The position numbers were made by a program, and so were the translations under genes. Source: Candidatus Poribacteria bacterium (GTDB taxonomy: Bacteria; Poribacteria; WGA-4E; WGA-3G). From it: a stretch of DNA of 58,444 nucleotides. The notes beneath the pieces were generated by a model. It was not told the origin of the DNA, ran no database searches, and was given only the letters and a program-made list of their open reading frames with translations. Of the stretch, positions 26,701-35,730 are shown in pieces (within the stretch, counting starts at the first letter, position 1; the number at the start of each line of letters is the position of its first letter). The stretch is from positions 1 to 58,444 of the forward strand of contig JAJDUH010000053.1 of the NCBI GenBank assembly GCA_022826805.1. The letters run 5' to 3'.

Positions 26701-27834
26701 ATGAAAATTACCAAAGTCAAGTCTTTTGTTTCAGCGGAAGGTCATTTCTTTGTGAAAGTGGAAACCGATGCCGGTATCTACGGTGTCGGTGAGGGTGGAC
26801 TACGTCGCCGTTCACTCGCCTTAGCTGAAGTTATTCGTTCGTTTGAACCGTTTCTTATTGGGGCAGATCCATTCCGGATTGAGCATCTCTGGCAAGTGAT
26901 GTTCCGCGGTGGATTTTTCCCCGGTGGTGTTGTCCAATCCGCTGCAGTAAGTGCTGTAGATATTGCGCTCTGGGACATCAAAGGAAAAGCACTGAATGTT
27001 CCCGTCTATGAACTTTTAGGCGGACGCACGAGAGACAAGGTCGTCTGCTATCCGCATAACGGTGGTGGTTCGATTGATGCGCTCGTTGAGAATTGCCGAC
27101 AAACCTACGAAGCCGGTTGGAAGTTTGTCCGATGGAGCGTGGTTGACGACTCTGGGATGGGGACATTTGAACCCAGACGTGCGGTCCAGGACACGGTTGA
27201 GAAGGTGCGAGCCGTCCGCCACGCATTCGGCGATGATCTCGAAATACTCATTGATGTACACACCCGTCTCGATCCAGCAGACAGTCTCGATTTCTGCAAC
27301 AAAGTAGCACAGTACAATCCATTTTTTATTGAGGACCCGCTTCGAGCCGAAAACCCCGCGAGTCTCAGACGGCTTCGGCAACAGACCTCGGTACCAATTG
27401 CTGTCGGCGAGCAATTTGATAGTAAATGGACGTTCCGAGAAGTTATTGAAGAGGATCTCATGGACTACTGCCGCGTTGATTTGTGTATTGCTGGCGGATT
27501 GACAGAAGCACGTAAAATCGTGGGATGGTGTGAAACACATTACATCCATGTCGTACCACATAATCCATTGGGACCCGTGTCCGCTGCTGCGTGCCTGCAA
27601 CTCTGTTTGGCATCACCGCTTGTTGGTGTACAAGAACTCCCTCGCGCCCCGATGTCTTCACTAACGGATGTGTTTCCAGTGCAGGTGCCCTTTGAATCGG
27701 GGTACCTCCTACCACCGGAACGCCCCGGACTCGGTATCGAATTCAACGAAGACGCGCTTACCAACGTCTCGACCCAAGAATATGGACCGCCCCACGGTTA
27801 TCAACGCGATGACGGTTCTTATACGAACTGGTAG
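26701..27834 (+). CDS. Mandelate racemase/muconate lactonizing-family dehydratase
   Basis: Enolase-superfamily enzyme of 377 residues. Metal ligands are seen in order: Asp in EILIDVHTRLDP near residue 182, Glu in FIEDPLRAENP near 209 and Glu in VGEQFDSK near 240; a catalytic His lies in VVPHNPLGP near 285. The DxH pattern is that of galactonate/mannonate-type sugar acid dehydratases rather than racemases. It probably removes water from an acid sugar, feeding the same pathway as the neighbouring oxidoreductase. The substrate is uncertain. Confidence 0.88.
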   Translation: MKITKVKSFVSAEGHFFVKVETDAGIYGVGEGGLRRRSLALAEVIRSFEPFLIGADPFRIEHLWQVMFRGGFFPGGVVQSAAVSAVDIALWDIKGKALNVPVYELLGGRTRDKVVCYPHNGGGSIDALVENCRQTYEAGWKFVRWSVVDDSGMGTFEPRRAVQDTVEKVRAVRHAFGDDLEILIDVHTRLDPADSLDFCNKVAQYNPFFIEDPLRAENPASLRRLRQQTSVPIAVGEQFDSKWTFREVIEEDLMDYCRVDLCIAGGLTEARKIVGWCETHYIHVVPHNPLGPVSAAACLQLCLASPLVGVQELPRAPMSSLTDVFPVQVPFESGYLLPPERPGLGIEFNEDALTNVSTQEYGPPHGYQRDDGSYTNW

Positions 27835-27916
27835 TCTTAAAGGTAGCAGGCATACGCCGTGTGCCGTTGCCACATATAAACTTTGATATACACCTAACAA
27901 AGAAGGAGAGAAATGA

Positions 27917-29107
27917 ATGACAACAGCTGAAATTAAAGCGATGGCTACGGAATATATTATCAATACTTACGGCGACAGAAATTTAGCGTTCGTTAAGGGC
28001 GAGGGACCCTACTTGTGGGATGCCGATGGAAAAAAATACCTCGATTTCCTCGGCGGACTCGCTGTTAATGGTTTAGGACATTGCCATCCGAAGGTTGTCG
28101 CTGCAATCCGTGAGCAAGCAGGCAATCTACTGCATACCTCCAATCTCTATTACATACAGCCCCAGGCAGAACTCGCGAAACTGCTTATCGACAACTCCGA
28201 CATGGATCAGTGTTTCTTCTGTAATAGCGGTGCAGAAGCGAATGAAGCCGCTATCAAGTTGGCACGGAAATTCGCCAGAGACAGCGGCAGAACAGACGCT
28301 TATGAAATCATCACGATGGAGAATTCGTTTCATGGGCGGACGATGGCAACTATCACCGCCACTGCTCAGACGAAATATCACGTCGGATTTGAGCCGATGC
28401 TTGAAGGTTTCAAATATGTACCGTTTGATGATCTCGAAGCGACCGAAGCTGCTATCGGTTCTAAGACCTGTGCTATTTTAGTCGAGCCGATTCAGTCCGA
28501 AGGTGGCGTTAATATCCCCAGTGACGGTTACCTCCAAGGTTTAAGAGAAATGTGCAATAAACATAATCTGCTACTTATCTTCGACGAAGTGCAGACGGCT
28601 ATGGGGAGATTGGGCACTTTTTTCGGTTATCAAAGCTACGGTGTTATACCTGATGTGATTACAATGGCGAAAGCACTCGGTAGTGGTGTACCAATCGGTG
28701 CGATGTTGGCAAAACGACACATAGCAGAGAGTTTTGTTCCCGGCACTCACGCAGCGACATTCGGTGGGAATCCGTTGGTTACCGCGGCAGCATCCGCAAC
28801 CGTTAGAACCATATTGGAAGAGAATCTCGCTGTGAACGCCGTCAAAATGGGGAATTATCTTGCTGGTGGACTGATGGAACTGAAAGACAAGTATCCAGTC
28901 AAGGAGGTACGTGGAAAAGGATTGCTCCGTGGCTTGGTCATGGATGTCGATGCCACACCCATTGCAGCGCAGTGTATTGAGAACGGGTTGGTCACGATAT
29001 GCACTAACGATTATGTTCTCCGATTCTTACCGCCCCTTAATATCAATTCTGGTCATGTTGAGGAGGCTGTTGGCATTGTTGAGAAGTCGATGTCGGAAGT
29101 CCTTTAG
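27917..29107 (+). CDS. argD: Acetylornithine/class III aminotransferase
   Basis: PLP-dependent aminotransferase of 396 residues. Family features: YLDFLGGLAVNGLGHCHP, FCNSGAEANEAAIKLARK, FHGRTMATITATAQ, LIFDEVQTAMGRLGTFF and the PLP lysine in MAKALGSGVPIGAM near residue 254. Length and pattern fit ArgD (arginine biosynthesis), which is the best call, but related diaminobutyrate or GABA transaminases share these motifs. GGAG precedes the ATG. The stop abuts the next gene directly. Confidence 0.85.
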   Translation: MTTAEIKAMATEYIINTYGDRNLAFVKGEGPYLWDADGKKYLDFLGGLAVNGLGHCHPKVVAAIREQAGNLLHTSNLYYIQPQAELAKLLIDNSDMDQCFFCNSGAEANEAAIKLARKFARDSGRTDAYEIITMENSFHGRTMATITATAQTKYHVGFEPMLEGFKYVPFDDLEATEAAIGSKTCAILVEPIQSEGGVNIPSDGYLQGLREMCNKHNLLLIFDEVQTAMGRLGTFFGYQSYGVIPDVITMAKALGSGVPIGAMLAKRHIAESFVPGTHAATFGGNPLVTAAASATVRTILEENLAVNAVKMGNYLAGGLMELKDKYPVKEVRGKGLLRGLVMDVDATPIAAQCIENGLVTICTNDYVLRFLPPLNINSGHVEEAVGIVEKSMSEVL

Positions 29108-29980
29108 ATGCGATATGCCAGACTCACAACCTTGACAAGTAAGAGCGATCTCCGAATCGCAACTTCTTTACTTCTGCTTGCAGCTGTTGTTGGCTGTGTT
29201 GGGAGTACGGCTACGATTCAGTTGTCCCCCGCAACCCGGGCTGAGTTAGATACCATCCTCAACACACTGCAAGTGAGATACGATCTGACGGGTTCTTTGA
29301 AAATCACCCGGATGATGGTAACGATTGAAGAGGGGGATCGAAGTGAGGAACTCCGGGAGTTATTGTGGTACAAAAAGTCGGCGAATGGCGGGGAATTGCT
29401 CCAGATCCAAGCGTTGGGACCCGTTAATGAACCACGTGGGGTCGCAATTGCCAATCAGGACAAGAATCAATTCCTGCTTGTTCTTCTGAACGAGCAGAAA
29501 GCGTACCTTGGACAGCTCTCTGACGGTGTTTTGCGAGAGATTTTTGGTGTGGATCTGCGCGTGTCGGATGTAATGAGTGCTATTTTCGCTAATCCATTTC
29601 TGGATGGACGCACCACTGAATCCATATCGGTTGAAAAATCTGGGGCAAAATATGTCATCACACGTCCGGGTATCCAAAGCAGACACGTGGAGACCATTAC
29701 GCTCTTTATCCGCGAGGACGAACCGAGAGTCACAGAATGGCACATCCGCGATGAAAACGGCGCACTTCAACAGCGCGCCGCTTTTTCCGACTATCGTGAG
29801 GTGAGTGGTATTCTCCGACCCCACAAGGTCGAAATCGAACGTCCGCTTGACCAGACACGGGTCGCCGTAAAAATAGCCAAAGTCGAACTGAATGTCGAGA
29901 TCAAAGATAGCAAGTTTGATATTGAACCTTTTCTGGGTGAGGACATTGAAGTAGTCCCTTTGTCGGAATTAGCGGAGTAG
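29108..29980 (+). CDS. Lipoprotein, DUF4292/LolB-like
   Basis: 290 residues. A Lys/Arg-rich N-terminus then a signal with lipobox (LLLAAVVGC), so an anchored lipoprotein. The body is a beta-rich fold starting LRDL-type region (RYDLTGSLKITRMMVTI) with a later strand FDIEPFLGEDIEVVPL at the end, reminiscent of DUF4292 or LolB outer-membrane lipoprotein chaperone folds. Position immediately before ispE matches the lolB-ispE order known in Proteobacteria, which supports a LolB-like role, but the sequence alone is not decisive. ATG directly follows the argD stop. Confidence 0.55.
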   Translation: MRYARLTTLTSKSDLRIATSLLLLAAVVGCVGSTATIQLSPATRAELDTILNTLQVRYDLTGSLKITRMMVTIEEGDRSEELRELLWYKKSANGGELLQIQALGPVNEPRGVAIANQDKNQFLLVLLNEQKAYLGQLSDGVLREIFGVDLRVSDVMSAIFANPFLDGRTTESISVEKSGAKYVITRPGIQSRHVETITLFIREDEPRVTEWHIRDENGALQQRAAFSDYREVSGILRPHKVEIERPLDQTRVAVKIAKVELNVEIKDSKFDIEPFLGEDIEVVPLSELAE

Positions 29981-29992
29981 TAGACGAGAATC

Positions 29993-30871
29993 GTGCAAGA
30001 CATACGCGTTCGCGCCCATGCGAAAATCAATCTCTATCTGGACGTGGTAGGCAAGCGCGAGGACGGCTATCACGATCTTGAAACGGTCTTCCATTCAGTT
30101 GATTTGCATGATGAAATTATCATCCGCAAACAGGCGACGACGGGTATAACAGTTTACTGTGAACATTCAGGGGTCCCATGCGATTCCCGTAATCTGGCGC
30201 ACCGTGCAGCACAATGCCTCAGCGATGAAGTCGGCGGCATCGGAGGGATCGCAATTGACATTTATAAGCGGATTCCCGTCGCAGCAGGGCTCGCCGGGGG
30301 GAGTGCGAATGCTGCTGCCGTGCTTCACGGTGTGAACCAACTTTTTGAACTCGGTTTCACACAGGACGTACTGATGCACCTTGGAGCACAGTTGGGGGCA
30401 GATGTTCCCTTCTGTTTACACGGTGGTGCGGCATTAGGACTCGGCATCGGCGACCGACTCACGCGCATTCCTGCACTCTCTGATGTGTCCCTCCTTCTTT
30501 TAAACCCGGGGATTGAAGTTTCGACGGCATCGGTTTTTAAGAAATTAAAGTTTTCCTTGACAAAGCGCGAAAAGACAAGTATAATTATAAAGACTTACGT
30601 AGAGAAGGGTGATATCGTTGGGGTCGGAAAAAACCTTTACAATTGTCTTGAAGTCCCGGTTTTTTCCCAATATCCTGAAGTTGCCGCGCTAAAAAACGAG
30701 TTATCTACGCAGACTGGGTGTTACGGCGCGTTGATGTCAGGGAGTGGTGCTACAGTGTTTGCTGTGATGTCTGATAAGGATACCACACACCGAAGCGAAT
30801 CACACTTCAAGAACAGCGTTAGTTTTTGCACATCCACGGTAACCAGCCCTGTTGGTGTGTCCGTATATTGA
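29993..30871 (+). CDS. ispE: 4-diphosphocytidyl-2-C-methyl-D-erythritol kinase
   Basis: GHMP kinase of the MEP isoprenoid pathway, 292 residues, starting at GTG. Landmarks: the N-terminal VRAHAKINLYLDVVGKREDGYH signature (given in part: AHAKINLYLDV), the ATP loop PVAAGLAGGSANAAAVL near residue 94 and the C-terminal motif ALMSGSGATVFAVM. Complete and typical. The C-terminal half contains a perfect consensus promoter (30557-30585) reading towards the tRNA. Confidence 0.92.
   Translation: MQDIRVRAHAKINLYLDVVGKREDGYHDLETVFHSVDLHDEIIIRKQATTGITVYCEHSGVPCDSRNLAHRAAQCLSDEVGGIGGIAIDIYKRIPVAAGLAGGSANAAAVLHGVNQLFELGFTQDVLMHLGAQLGADVPFCLHGGAALGLGIGDRLTRIPALSDVSLLLLNPGIEVSTASVFKKLKFSLTKREKTSIIIKTYVEKGDIVGVGKNLYNCLEVPVFSQYPEVAALKNELSTQTGCYGALMSGSGATVFAVMSDKDTTHRSESHFKNSVSFCTSTVTSPVGVSVY
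30557..30585 (+). promoter_or_regulatory. Perfect consensus promoter inside ispE
   Basis: TTGACA at 30557-30562, exactly 17 nt, TATAAT at 30580-30585. It lies about 295 nt before tRNA-Gln and would drive the tRNA and possibly rplY. Confidence 0.7.
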
Positions 30872-30879
30872 TGAATTGA

Positions 30880-30951
30880 AGGGCGGTGGCCAAGCGGTAA
30901 GGCACAGGTCTTTGGAACCTGCATGCGTAGGTTCGAATCCTACCCGCCCTG
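30880..30951 (+). tRNA. tRNA-Gln (anticodon TTG)
   Basis: 72-nt cloverleaf: acceptor AGGGCGG pairing with CCGCCCT, D-arm GCC..GGC with AAGCGGTAA in the loop, anticodon stem CAGGT/ACCTG around loop CTTTGGA, T-arm GTAGG-TTCGAAT-CCTAC, discriminator G. CCA is not encoded. It is followed by a T-rich run (GTCTCTTTTTTT). Confidence 0.95.
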
Positions 30952-31091
30952 TCTCTTTTTTTATAATTGTCAGCAACCAGGGCGTTCGCTCCGTTCACTC
31001 TCGGCTATCAGCTAAGGGTGAGCATGTTGAAACAGAGTCCTCTTTAACTAACAACTAACAACTGAAAACTGACAACCATTAAACAAGAAAA

Positions 31092-31766
31092 ATGCAACAA
31101 GCAAAATTAGAAGTTCAACCACGCGACGCTTTCGGGAAACAGCACGCGCGTGCACTCCGGCGTGAAGGTGCAGTACCCGCCGTCTTATATGGACGCTCGC
31201 AAGACACCTTAGCGATTCAACTCAACGCGCGGATCTTCAAGCAATTCCTACGCACGTACGGTGAGAATGTTATCATTAATATGGAAATAGGTGGCGGGAA
31301 CCCCGAAACCGTCATTATCAAAGAAATTCAACGCGATCCGGTAGAAAAACACCAGCTCGTCCATGCTGATTTTATCAGAATTTCTCTGGATGAACCTGTA
31401 ACCTCCCCTGTGCCAGTGGTTCTGGTAGGCACCCCTCTTGGTGTTGAAGAGGGCGGTGTTCTCGAAGCCCCGCTCCGTCAAATGACGCTTCATTGTCTGC
31501 CTATGCAACTGCCTACCGAAATTTCCGTTGATGTCAGTGAATTAGATATCGGGGACGCTATCCATGTGGGTGATTTAAACCTCAGCGATGAAATTGAAGT
31601 CATAGATGAATCCGAACGGATTGTGGCAATGGTAAGCCAACCCCGTATCCAACTTGAGGAAGAGGCTGAAGATGGCGAAGGGGAAGGTGAAGAAACCGCT
31701 GAAGAACAGCCTTTGGAACCGGAAGTTATTTCCCGTCGACAGGATGATGACGAGGCAGAAGACTAA
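31092..31766 (+). CDS. rplY: 50S ribosomal protein L25/general stress protein Ctc
   Basis: 224 residues. The 5S rRNA-binding L25 domain occupies the first half (DAFGKQHARALRREGAVPAVLYG; shown in part: KQHARALRREGAVPAVLYG), followed by the Ctc-type C-terminal TL5 domain (PVVLVGTPLGVEEGG...DVSELDIGDAIHVGDL) and an acidic tail (EDGEGEGEETAEEQP). A long AC-rich leader (31040-31080) precedes the ATG, which sits close behind the tRNA. The gene overlaps the following amidase gene. Confidence 0.92.
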   Translation: MQQAKLEVQPRDAFGKQHARALRREGAVPAVLYGRSQDTLAIQLNARIFKQFLRTYGENVIINMEIGGGNPETVIIKEIQRDPVEKHQLVHADFIRISLDEPVTSPVPVVLVGTPLGVEEGGVLEAPLRQMTLHCLPMQLPTEISVDVSELDIGDAIHVGDLNLSDEIEVIDESERIVAMVSQPRIQLEEEAEDGEGEGEETAEEQPLEPEVISRRQDDDEAED

Positions 31767-32946
31767 CTTTGTCTATATTGAGAATCCACAAGAAGCGCGC
31801 GTCAACAGACGCTCTGTAACTGTTTACGCGCTTTTCTTAGGTATACTCGCTTGGTCTATTGCGCTCAAGGGTATCGCCCAAGAACCCTATGTCCGTTTTA
31901 TTGATGTTGATGGAAAAATAATTGCGGAAGTGCCTGCGCAGCTCAAAGACGAGAAAGTTTACCTTTCCGTTGATGCCGTGAAACAGGTTTTTGACCCCGC
32001 AATGACGGATCAATATAACTACCCCCGTAAACGACTTACCCTCAGAACAAAGAACAAGCAGATTCGCTTGCAGATGGGCAAGCCGACAGTTACCATTGAT
32101 CCCGGTGGAAAAATAGTCACGCTCTCCACTCCTCCCATGATCATCGCACAGCAGCCGATGGTGCCTGTCTCTTTCTTCACGCAACTTTTGCCAATTTTCA
32201 ATGATGTTGAAGTTATCTACAATCCGAGCCTGAGAAGAGTCCAGATGAGACCTAAGGGGGCTTTGATACCTACGGAGATAGCCGGTTCTCAGAATTGGGC
32301 GATCATCATTGATCCGGGACACGGTGGCGCGGATGATCGAGGATGCGAAGGGAACACTGGACTCCTTGAAAAAGATGTTGTTCTCGCGCTCGCAAAACAG
32401 ATTCAACAAATTAGTAAACAGAAAGAGATACAGGTTTATCTTACACGTCGGCGAGATAGCAAAAAAACACACTTTGAGCGTATTCAAGTTGCTAACCGGA
32501 ATCAAGGGAAACTCTTTCTCAGTTTACACTGCAACGCATCTTTTTCACCGCACGAGAAAGGCGTCAAGATTTATCTGAATAATCCCAAAGGAGAGTTTCG
32601 GTTTCCAAGGACCGTCGGGCAGGTGCCTGCAGGACAGAGATTAAAAATCCTCGCTCAAGCTAATTTTTTGAAGCAGAGTCGAGACTTCGCGTTTGCGCTG
32701 CAAGCGGAACTAAATTTTCTAACAGAAATCCCAGTAACGATTACCGAGATGCCGCTTGTCACATTATCTGAAATCTATATGCCGGCTGTTGTTTTGGAAC
32801 TCGGCTATCTTTCTAATGTCGAAGATTTAGAGAAACTCTCTAATCCTGAGTATATCGCCAGTGTTGCCCAAGCAGCCACTCGTGCTATTCAGCGCTATGT
32901 TTCTTCTGTTAATCAGTCTGCTCCCGCGGAAGTCTCAGAGCAATAG
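31744..32946 (+). CDS. N-acetylmuramoyl-L-alanine amidase
   Basis: About 400 residues, ATG at 31744 or 31747, overlapping the rplY 3' end by some 20 nt; the start is uncertain because no strong ribosome binding site is visible. An N-terminal hydrophobic segment (VYALFLGILAWSIALKGIAQ) exports it. Then comes a copper-amine-oxidase-N/AMIN-like wall-binding region (YLSVDAVKQVFDP), and the Amidase_3 catalytic domain with Zn ligands in IIDPGHGGADDRG, ENTGLLEKD and SLHCNASF; Glu in VLELGYLSN. It cleaves peptides from glycan strands during cell separation. Confidence 0.87.
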   Translation: MMTRQKTNFVYIENPQEARVNRRSVTVYALFLGILAWSIALKGIAQEPYVRFIDVDGKIIAEVPAQLKDEKVYLSVDAVKQVFDPAMTDQYNYPRKRLTLRTKNKQIRLQMGKPTVTIDPGGKIVTLSTPPMIIAQQPMVPVSFFTQLLPIFNDVEVIYNPSLRRVQMRPKGALIPTEIAGSQNWAIIIDPGHGGADDRGCEGNTGLLEKDVVLALAKQIQQISKQKEIQVYLTRRRDSKKTHFERIQVANRNQGKLFLSLHCNASFSPHEKGVKIYLNNPKGEFRFPRTVGQVPAGQRLKILAQANFLKQSRDFAFALQAELNFLTEIPVTITEMPLVTLSEIYMPAVVLELGYLSNVEDLEKLSNPEYIASVAQAATRAIQRYVSSVNQSAPAEVSEQ

Positions 32947-33109
32947 TCCGCTGATTAACTTAAACACCCCGGTAGTTCTGAAAGAAAACCTATGACCAGC
33001 AATCAGGAAGTAAAGAACGTTGACGTGTGTGTCTCGCAGGCAGCTGCCGAGCTTAAAATAGCAGCGAACTGAAGTAAAGGGAACTTTCACAACAGGTAGG
33101 GACAAAACA

Positions 33110-33703
33110 GTGGAATACAACGGCAGTGCTGGTTTTTCGAGACTCTTCGTAATATGGGGAATAACGCTTATTGTTGTTGTGCTTTCTCTCGTTGCGACGC
33201 TATATCTGATTGATCAGTCGAAGCAAACTATTATTCCGACTGCACCGCCGCCGTTGCCTGTTGCTGCTAACCCTTCAGATACACCGCCGCCCCCGCAAGA
33301 GATCAATTTATTCCTCATAGATCCAACCGCGCTTACGCTGGTCCCTGTCAAAATTGAACGCCGACTTCATACGGAGTTTACCAAGCGCTTGAGCCAAGTG
33401 GTTAAAGCACTTATCCAAGAGACACCTCCTAACTTTAGAAATCCTATTCCACGTGGTACGCTTCTCAACGAAGTCTATATTGACAGCGATCAGACTGCCT
33501 ACTTGGATTTCTCGAACCATATCGCTGACGGTCACATCGGTGGTACAACCGCTGAGGGGCTAACCGTTATGGCGATTCTTAAGACTGTTTTTGATGCATT
33601 CCCTGATGAAATTAAACAGGTTCAGATTCTGATTGATGGGAACCAAGTAAAAACACTTGCCGGGCATCTTAACCTCTCACAGCCTCTGCATTTTTTCGAT
33701 TGA
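33110..33703 (+). CDS. GerMN-domain membrane protein
   Basis: 197 residues starting at GTG. An N-terminal transmembrane helix (LFVIWGITLIVVVLSLVATLYLI) is followed by a Pro-rich linker (PTAPPPLPVAANPSDTPPPP) and one GerMN domain (LFLIDPTALTLVPVKIER, IPRGTLLNEVYID, VMAILKTVFDAFPD). GerMN proteins such as spore germination GerM partner with cell-wall amidases, and here the amidase gene lies directly upstream. A periplasmic role in peptidoglycan remodelling is likely; nothing suggests spores. Confidence 0.8.
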   Translation: MEYNGSAGFSRLFVIWGITLIVVVLSLVATLYLIDQSKQTIIPTAPPPLPVAANPSDTPPPPQEINLFLIDPTALTLVPVKIERRLHTEFTKRLSQVVKALIQETPPNFRNPIPRGTLLNEVYIDSDQTAYLDFSNHIADGHIGGTTAEGLTVMAILKTVFDAFPDEIKQVQILIDGNQVKTLAGHLNLSQPLHFFD

Positions 33704-33734
33704 GGTTTGTAACAATTGGGTTGTCGGTTAAAAA

Positions 33735-34319
33735 ATGAAGATTATTGTTGGACTCGGTAATCCTGGGCTGCGTTATCAACACACCAAACACAACATCGGA
33801 TTTCGCGTAATTGATGCCCTCCACGAAAAAACGCAAAACAATTCGCCCGCACCTCGGCACACCCCGACATCGATCTGCAGATCGCTTGTTATGCAGACCA
33901 CATGGTATGACACCCCTGTTATCTTCGCAAAGCCGATGACATATATGAACAACAGTGGTGTCGCAGTTGCTGCCCTGATGGATCGATTTGAGGTGCCGCT
34001 CTCGCAGCTTTGTGTCGTCTACGATGATATTCATTTGGATATCGGTGTGCTTCGGATACGACAGAAAGGAAGCGATGGCGGGCAAAAGGGGATGAGGTCT
34101 ATCATTCATCACTTAAGTACAAACGAATTTCCACGCCTACGCATCGGCATTGGGGAACCGATCGGTGATCTGACCGATTATGTTCTCACAGAATTTTCGG
34201 CAGCCGAAGAGATAGAGATCGAACCAACCATTGATCGAGCGGTTGAAGCCGTTGAAGCCTTTGTCAAAGGCGATATCCTGACTGTCATGAATCGGTTCAA
34301 CAGACGCGAAAAAGTGTAG
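33735..34319 (+). CDS. pth: Peptidyl-tRNA hydrolase
   Basis: Recycles stalled peptidyl-tRNA; 194 residues. Motifs: IVGLGNPGLRYQHTKHNIGF with the catalytic His, KPMTYMNNSG with Asn, YDDIHLDIG with Asp and KGSDGGQKGMRSIIHHLS. Full length and typical. It ends the rplY-pth cluster on the plus strand, 31 nt behind the GerMN gene. Confidence 0.95.
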   Translation: MKIIVGLGNPGLRYQHTKHNIGFRVIDALHEKTQNNSPAPRHTPTSICRSLVMQTTWYDTPVIFAKPMTYMNNSGVAVAALMDRFEVPLSQLCVVYDDIHLDIGVLRIRQKGSDGGQKGMRSIIHHLSTNEFPRLRIGIGEPIGDLTDYVLTEFSAAEEIEIEPTIDRAVEAVEAFVKGDILTVMNRFNRREKV

Positions 34320-34354
34320 AGTGATTCTGCCTGTCCTGCTGTCGCTATGTTGCT

Positions 34355-34417
34355 GGTCAGGTTTCCCAACCGCGCCGATTTTTCCTCTATATTGGTGGGC
34401 GAGGTTTCTAACCTCGC
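34355..34417. repeat. Two copies of the GGCGAGGTT hairpin family
   Basis: GGTCAGGTTTCCCAACCGCGCC at 34355-34376 (degenerate arms) and GGCGAGGTTTCTAACCTCGC at 34398-34417 (8-bp arms), about 40 nt apart behind pth. Confidence 0.65.
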
Positions 34418-34516
34418 TGGACTCTCACCTAAAGAACTCCGTGTACGAGAGATTTTCAACTTCCAACTTCTCTTAACTGCCAATCGCCAACAACCAACAA
34501 CCAATAGCCGAAAAAG

Positions 34517-34545
34517 TTGACCTTATTTGATTTGTCGTGTAGAAT
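34517..34545 (+). promoter_or_regulatory. Sigma70 promoter of the DSD1-type gene
   Basis: TTGACC at 34517-34522, 17-nt spacer, TAGAAT at 34540-34545. Confidence 0.6.
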
Positions 34546-34602
34546 AGGTATAGGATGTTTTCCTCTGTTCCAATCTATGACTTGACGCGAAGGGGTAAGA
34601 CT

Positions 34603-35712
34603 ATGGATAAAAAGTACCGTATTCAGAATGCTGAGACTATACCGAGTCCATCACTGGTTGTCTATCTTGCACAGGTTCAGCAGAACATTGAACGCGCTAT
34701 TGCTATGGTTGATGGTGATGTCTCAAGGCTTAGACCACATGCCAAGACGCATAAAACCGCAGAGATTATCGCCATGGAACGCGATGCCGGCATCTATAAA
34801 CACAAATGTGCGACCCTGCGCGAAGCAGAGATGTTGGCACAAAACGGTATAGAGGATATTCTGATTGCCTATCAGATGGTGGGACCGAATATCAACCGAT
34901 TCGTTGCATTACAACAGACCTATCCGCATGCTGATTTCAAGGTCGTTGTAGATCATTCAGAGGCAGTAACAGCACTCTCATCGGCTGTGGCGAAGTCCGG
35001 TTTAACAGTCAAAGTTATGCTGGACTTGGATGTCGGCATGCATCGTACCGGCATACCCGTAGGCGACGCTGCTGTTGATGTCTATGTGCAGATTGAAGCA
35101 TCAGACGGATTACAGGCGTGGGGTTTACACGTCTACGACGGGCATATCCACGATGAAGATGTAACCGAGCGGCAGGCGTCCTGCAACAAAAGCATCGCTC
35201 AGACCCAAGAGATGCAGGATAGGCTTTCTACTAAAGGGCTTGAAGTGCCGTTGATTGTGATAGGTGGTACACCGACATTTCCGATGTATGCGAAGACTTC
35301 AGGCGTAGAGGCATCGCCAGGAACTTTCATTTTCCACGATTACGGGTACACGACCCTCTTCCCGGATCTCGGTTTTACACCAGCAGCACTACTCCTGAGC
35401 CGCATCATCAGTATCCCTACGCCAAATCGGATTACCCTCGATTTAGGTCATAAAGCCATCGCTGCAGATCCTGATGGCGCGCGCGGGGTTATTTTGAATG
35501 TTGAGGATGCTGAGGTAGGCAAACAGCACGAGGAGCATTGGGCGATTGATGTTCCTGACAGCACACCGATGTACATAGGCCAAGAGATTTACGTCTGTCC
35601 GACACATGTCTGCCCCTGCGTTGCGCTCCATCCGTTTTATTATGTCGTAGATACTGATGGGTATTGTCGGGGGACTTGGGAAGTCACGGCGCGCAATCGA
35701 AGTGCTGCGTAA
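34603..35712 (+). CDS. D-threonine aldolase/D-serine dehydratase-like PLP enzyme
   Basis: 369 residues from ATG 34603, behind AGGGG (an upstream ATG at 34555 lacks this). Alanine-racemase-like N-terminal TIM barrel with the PLP lysine in RPHAKTHKTAEI, plus VKVMLDLDVGMHRTGI and the phosphate loop VIGGTPTFP. The C-terminal DSD-type domain has the metal-binding tail PTHVCPCVALHPFYYV (His and Cys). It probably cleaves or dehydrates beta-hydroxy D-amino acids. It faces the next gene with 18 nt between stops. Confidence 0.85.
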   Translation: MDKKYRIQNAETIPSPSLVVYLAQVQQNIERAIAMVDGDVSRLRPHAKTHKTAEIIAMERDAGIYKHKCATLREAEMLAQNGIEDILIAYQMVGPNINRFVALQQTYPHADFKVVVDHSEAVTALSSAVAKSGLTVKVMLDLDVGMHRTGIPVGDAAVDVYVQIEASDGLQAWGLHVYDGHIHDEDVTERQASCNKSIAQTQEMQDRLSTKGLEVPLIVIGGTPTFPMYAKTSGVEASPGTFIFHDYGYTTLFPDLGFTPAALLLSRIISIPTPNRITLDLGHKAIAADPDGARGVILNVEDAEVGKQHEEHWAIDVPDSTPMYIGQEIYVCPTHVCPCVALHPFYYVVDTDGYCRGTWEVTARNRSAA

Positions 35713-35730
35713 ACCTTTGAAGTGGGATGC

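Noticed and set aside
32992..33072. Short gene MTSNQEVKNVDV.. between the amidase and GerMN genes
   Set aside because: 26 codons without a good ribosome binding site, domain or coupling; not distinguishable from chance.
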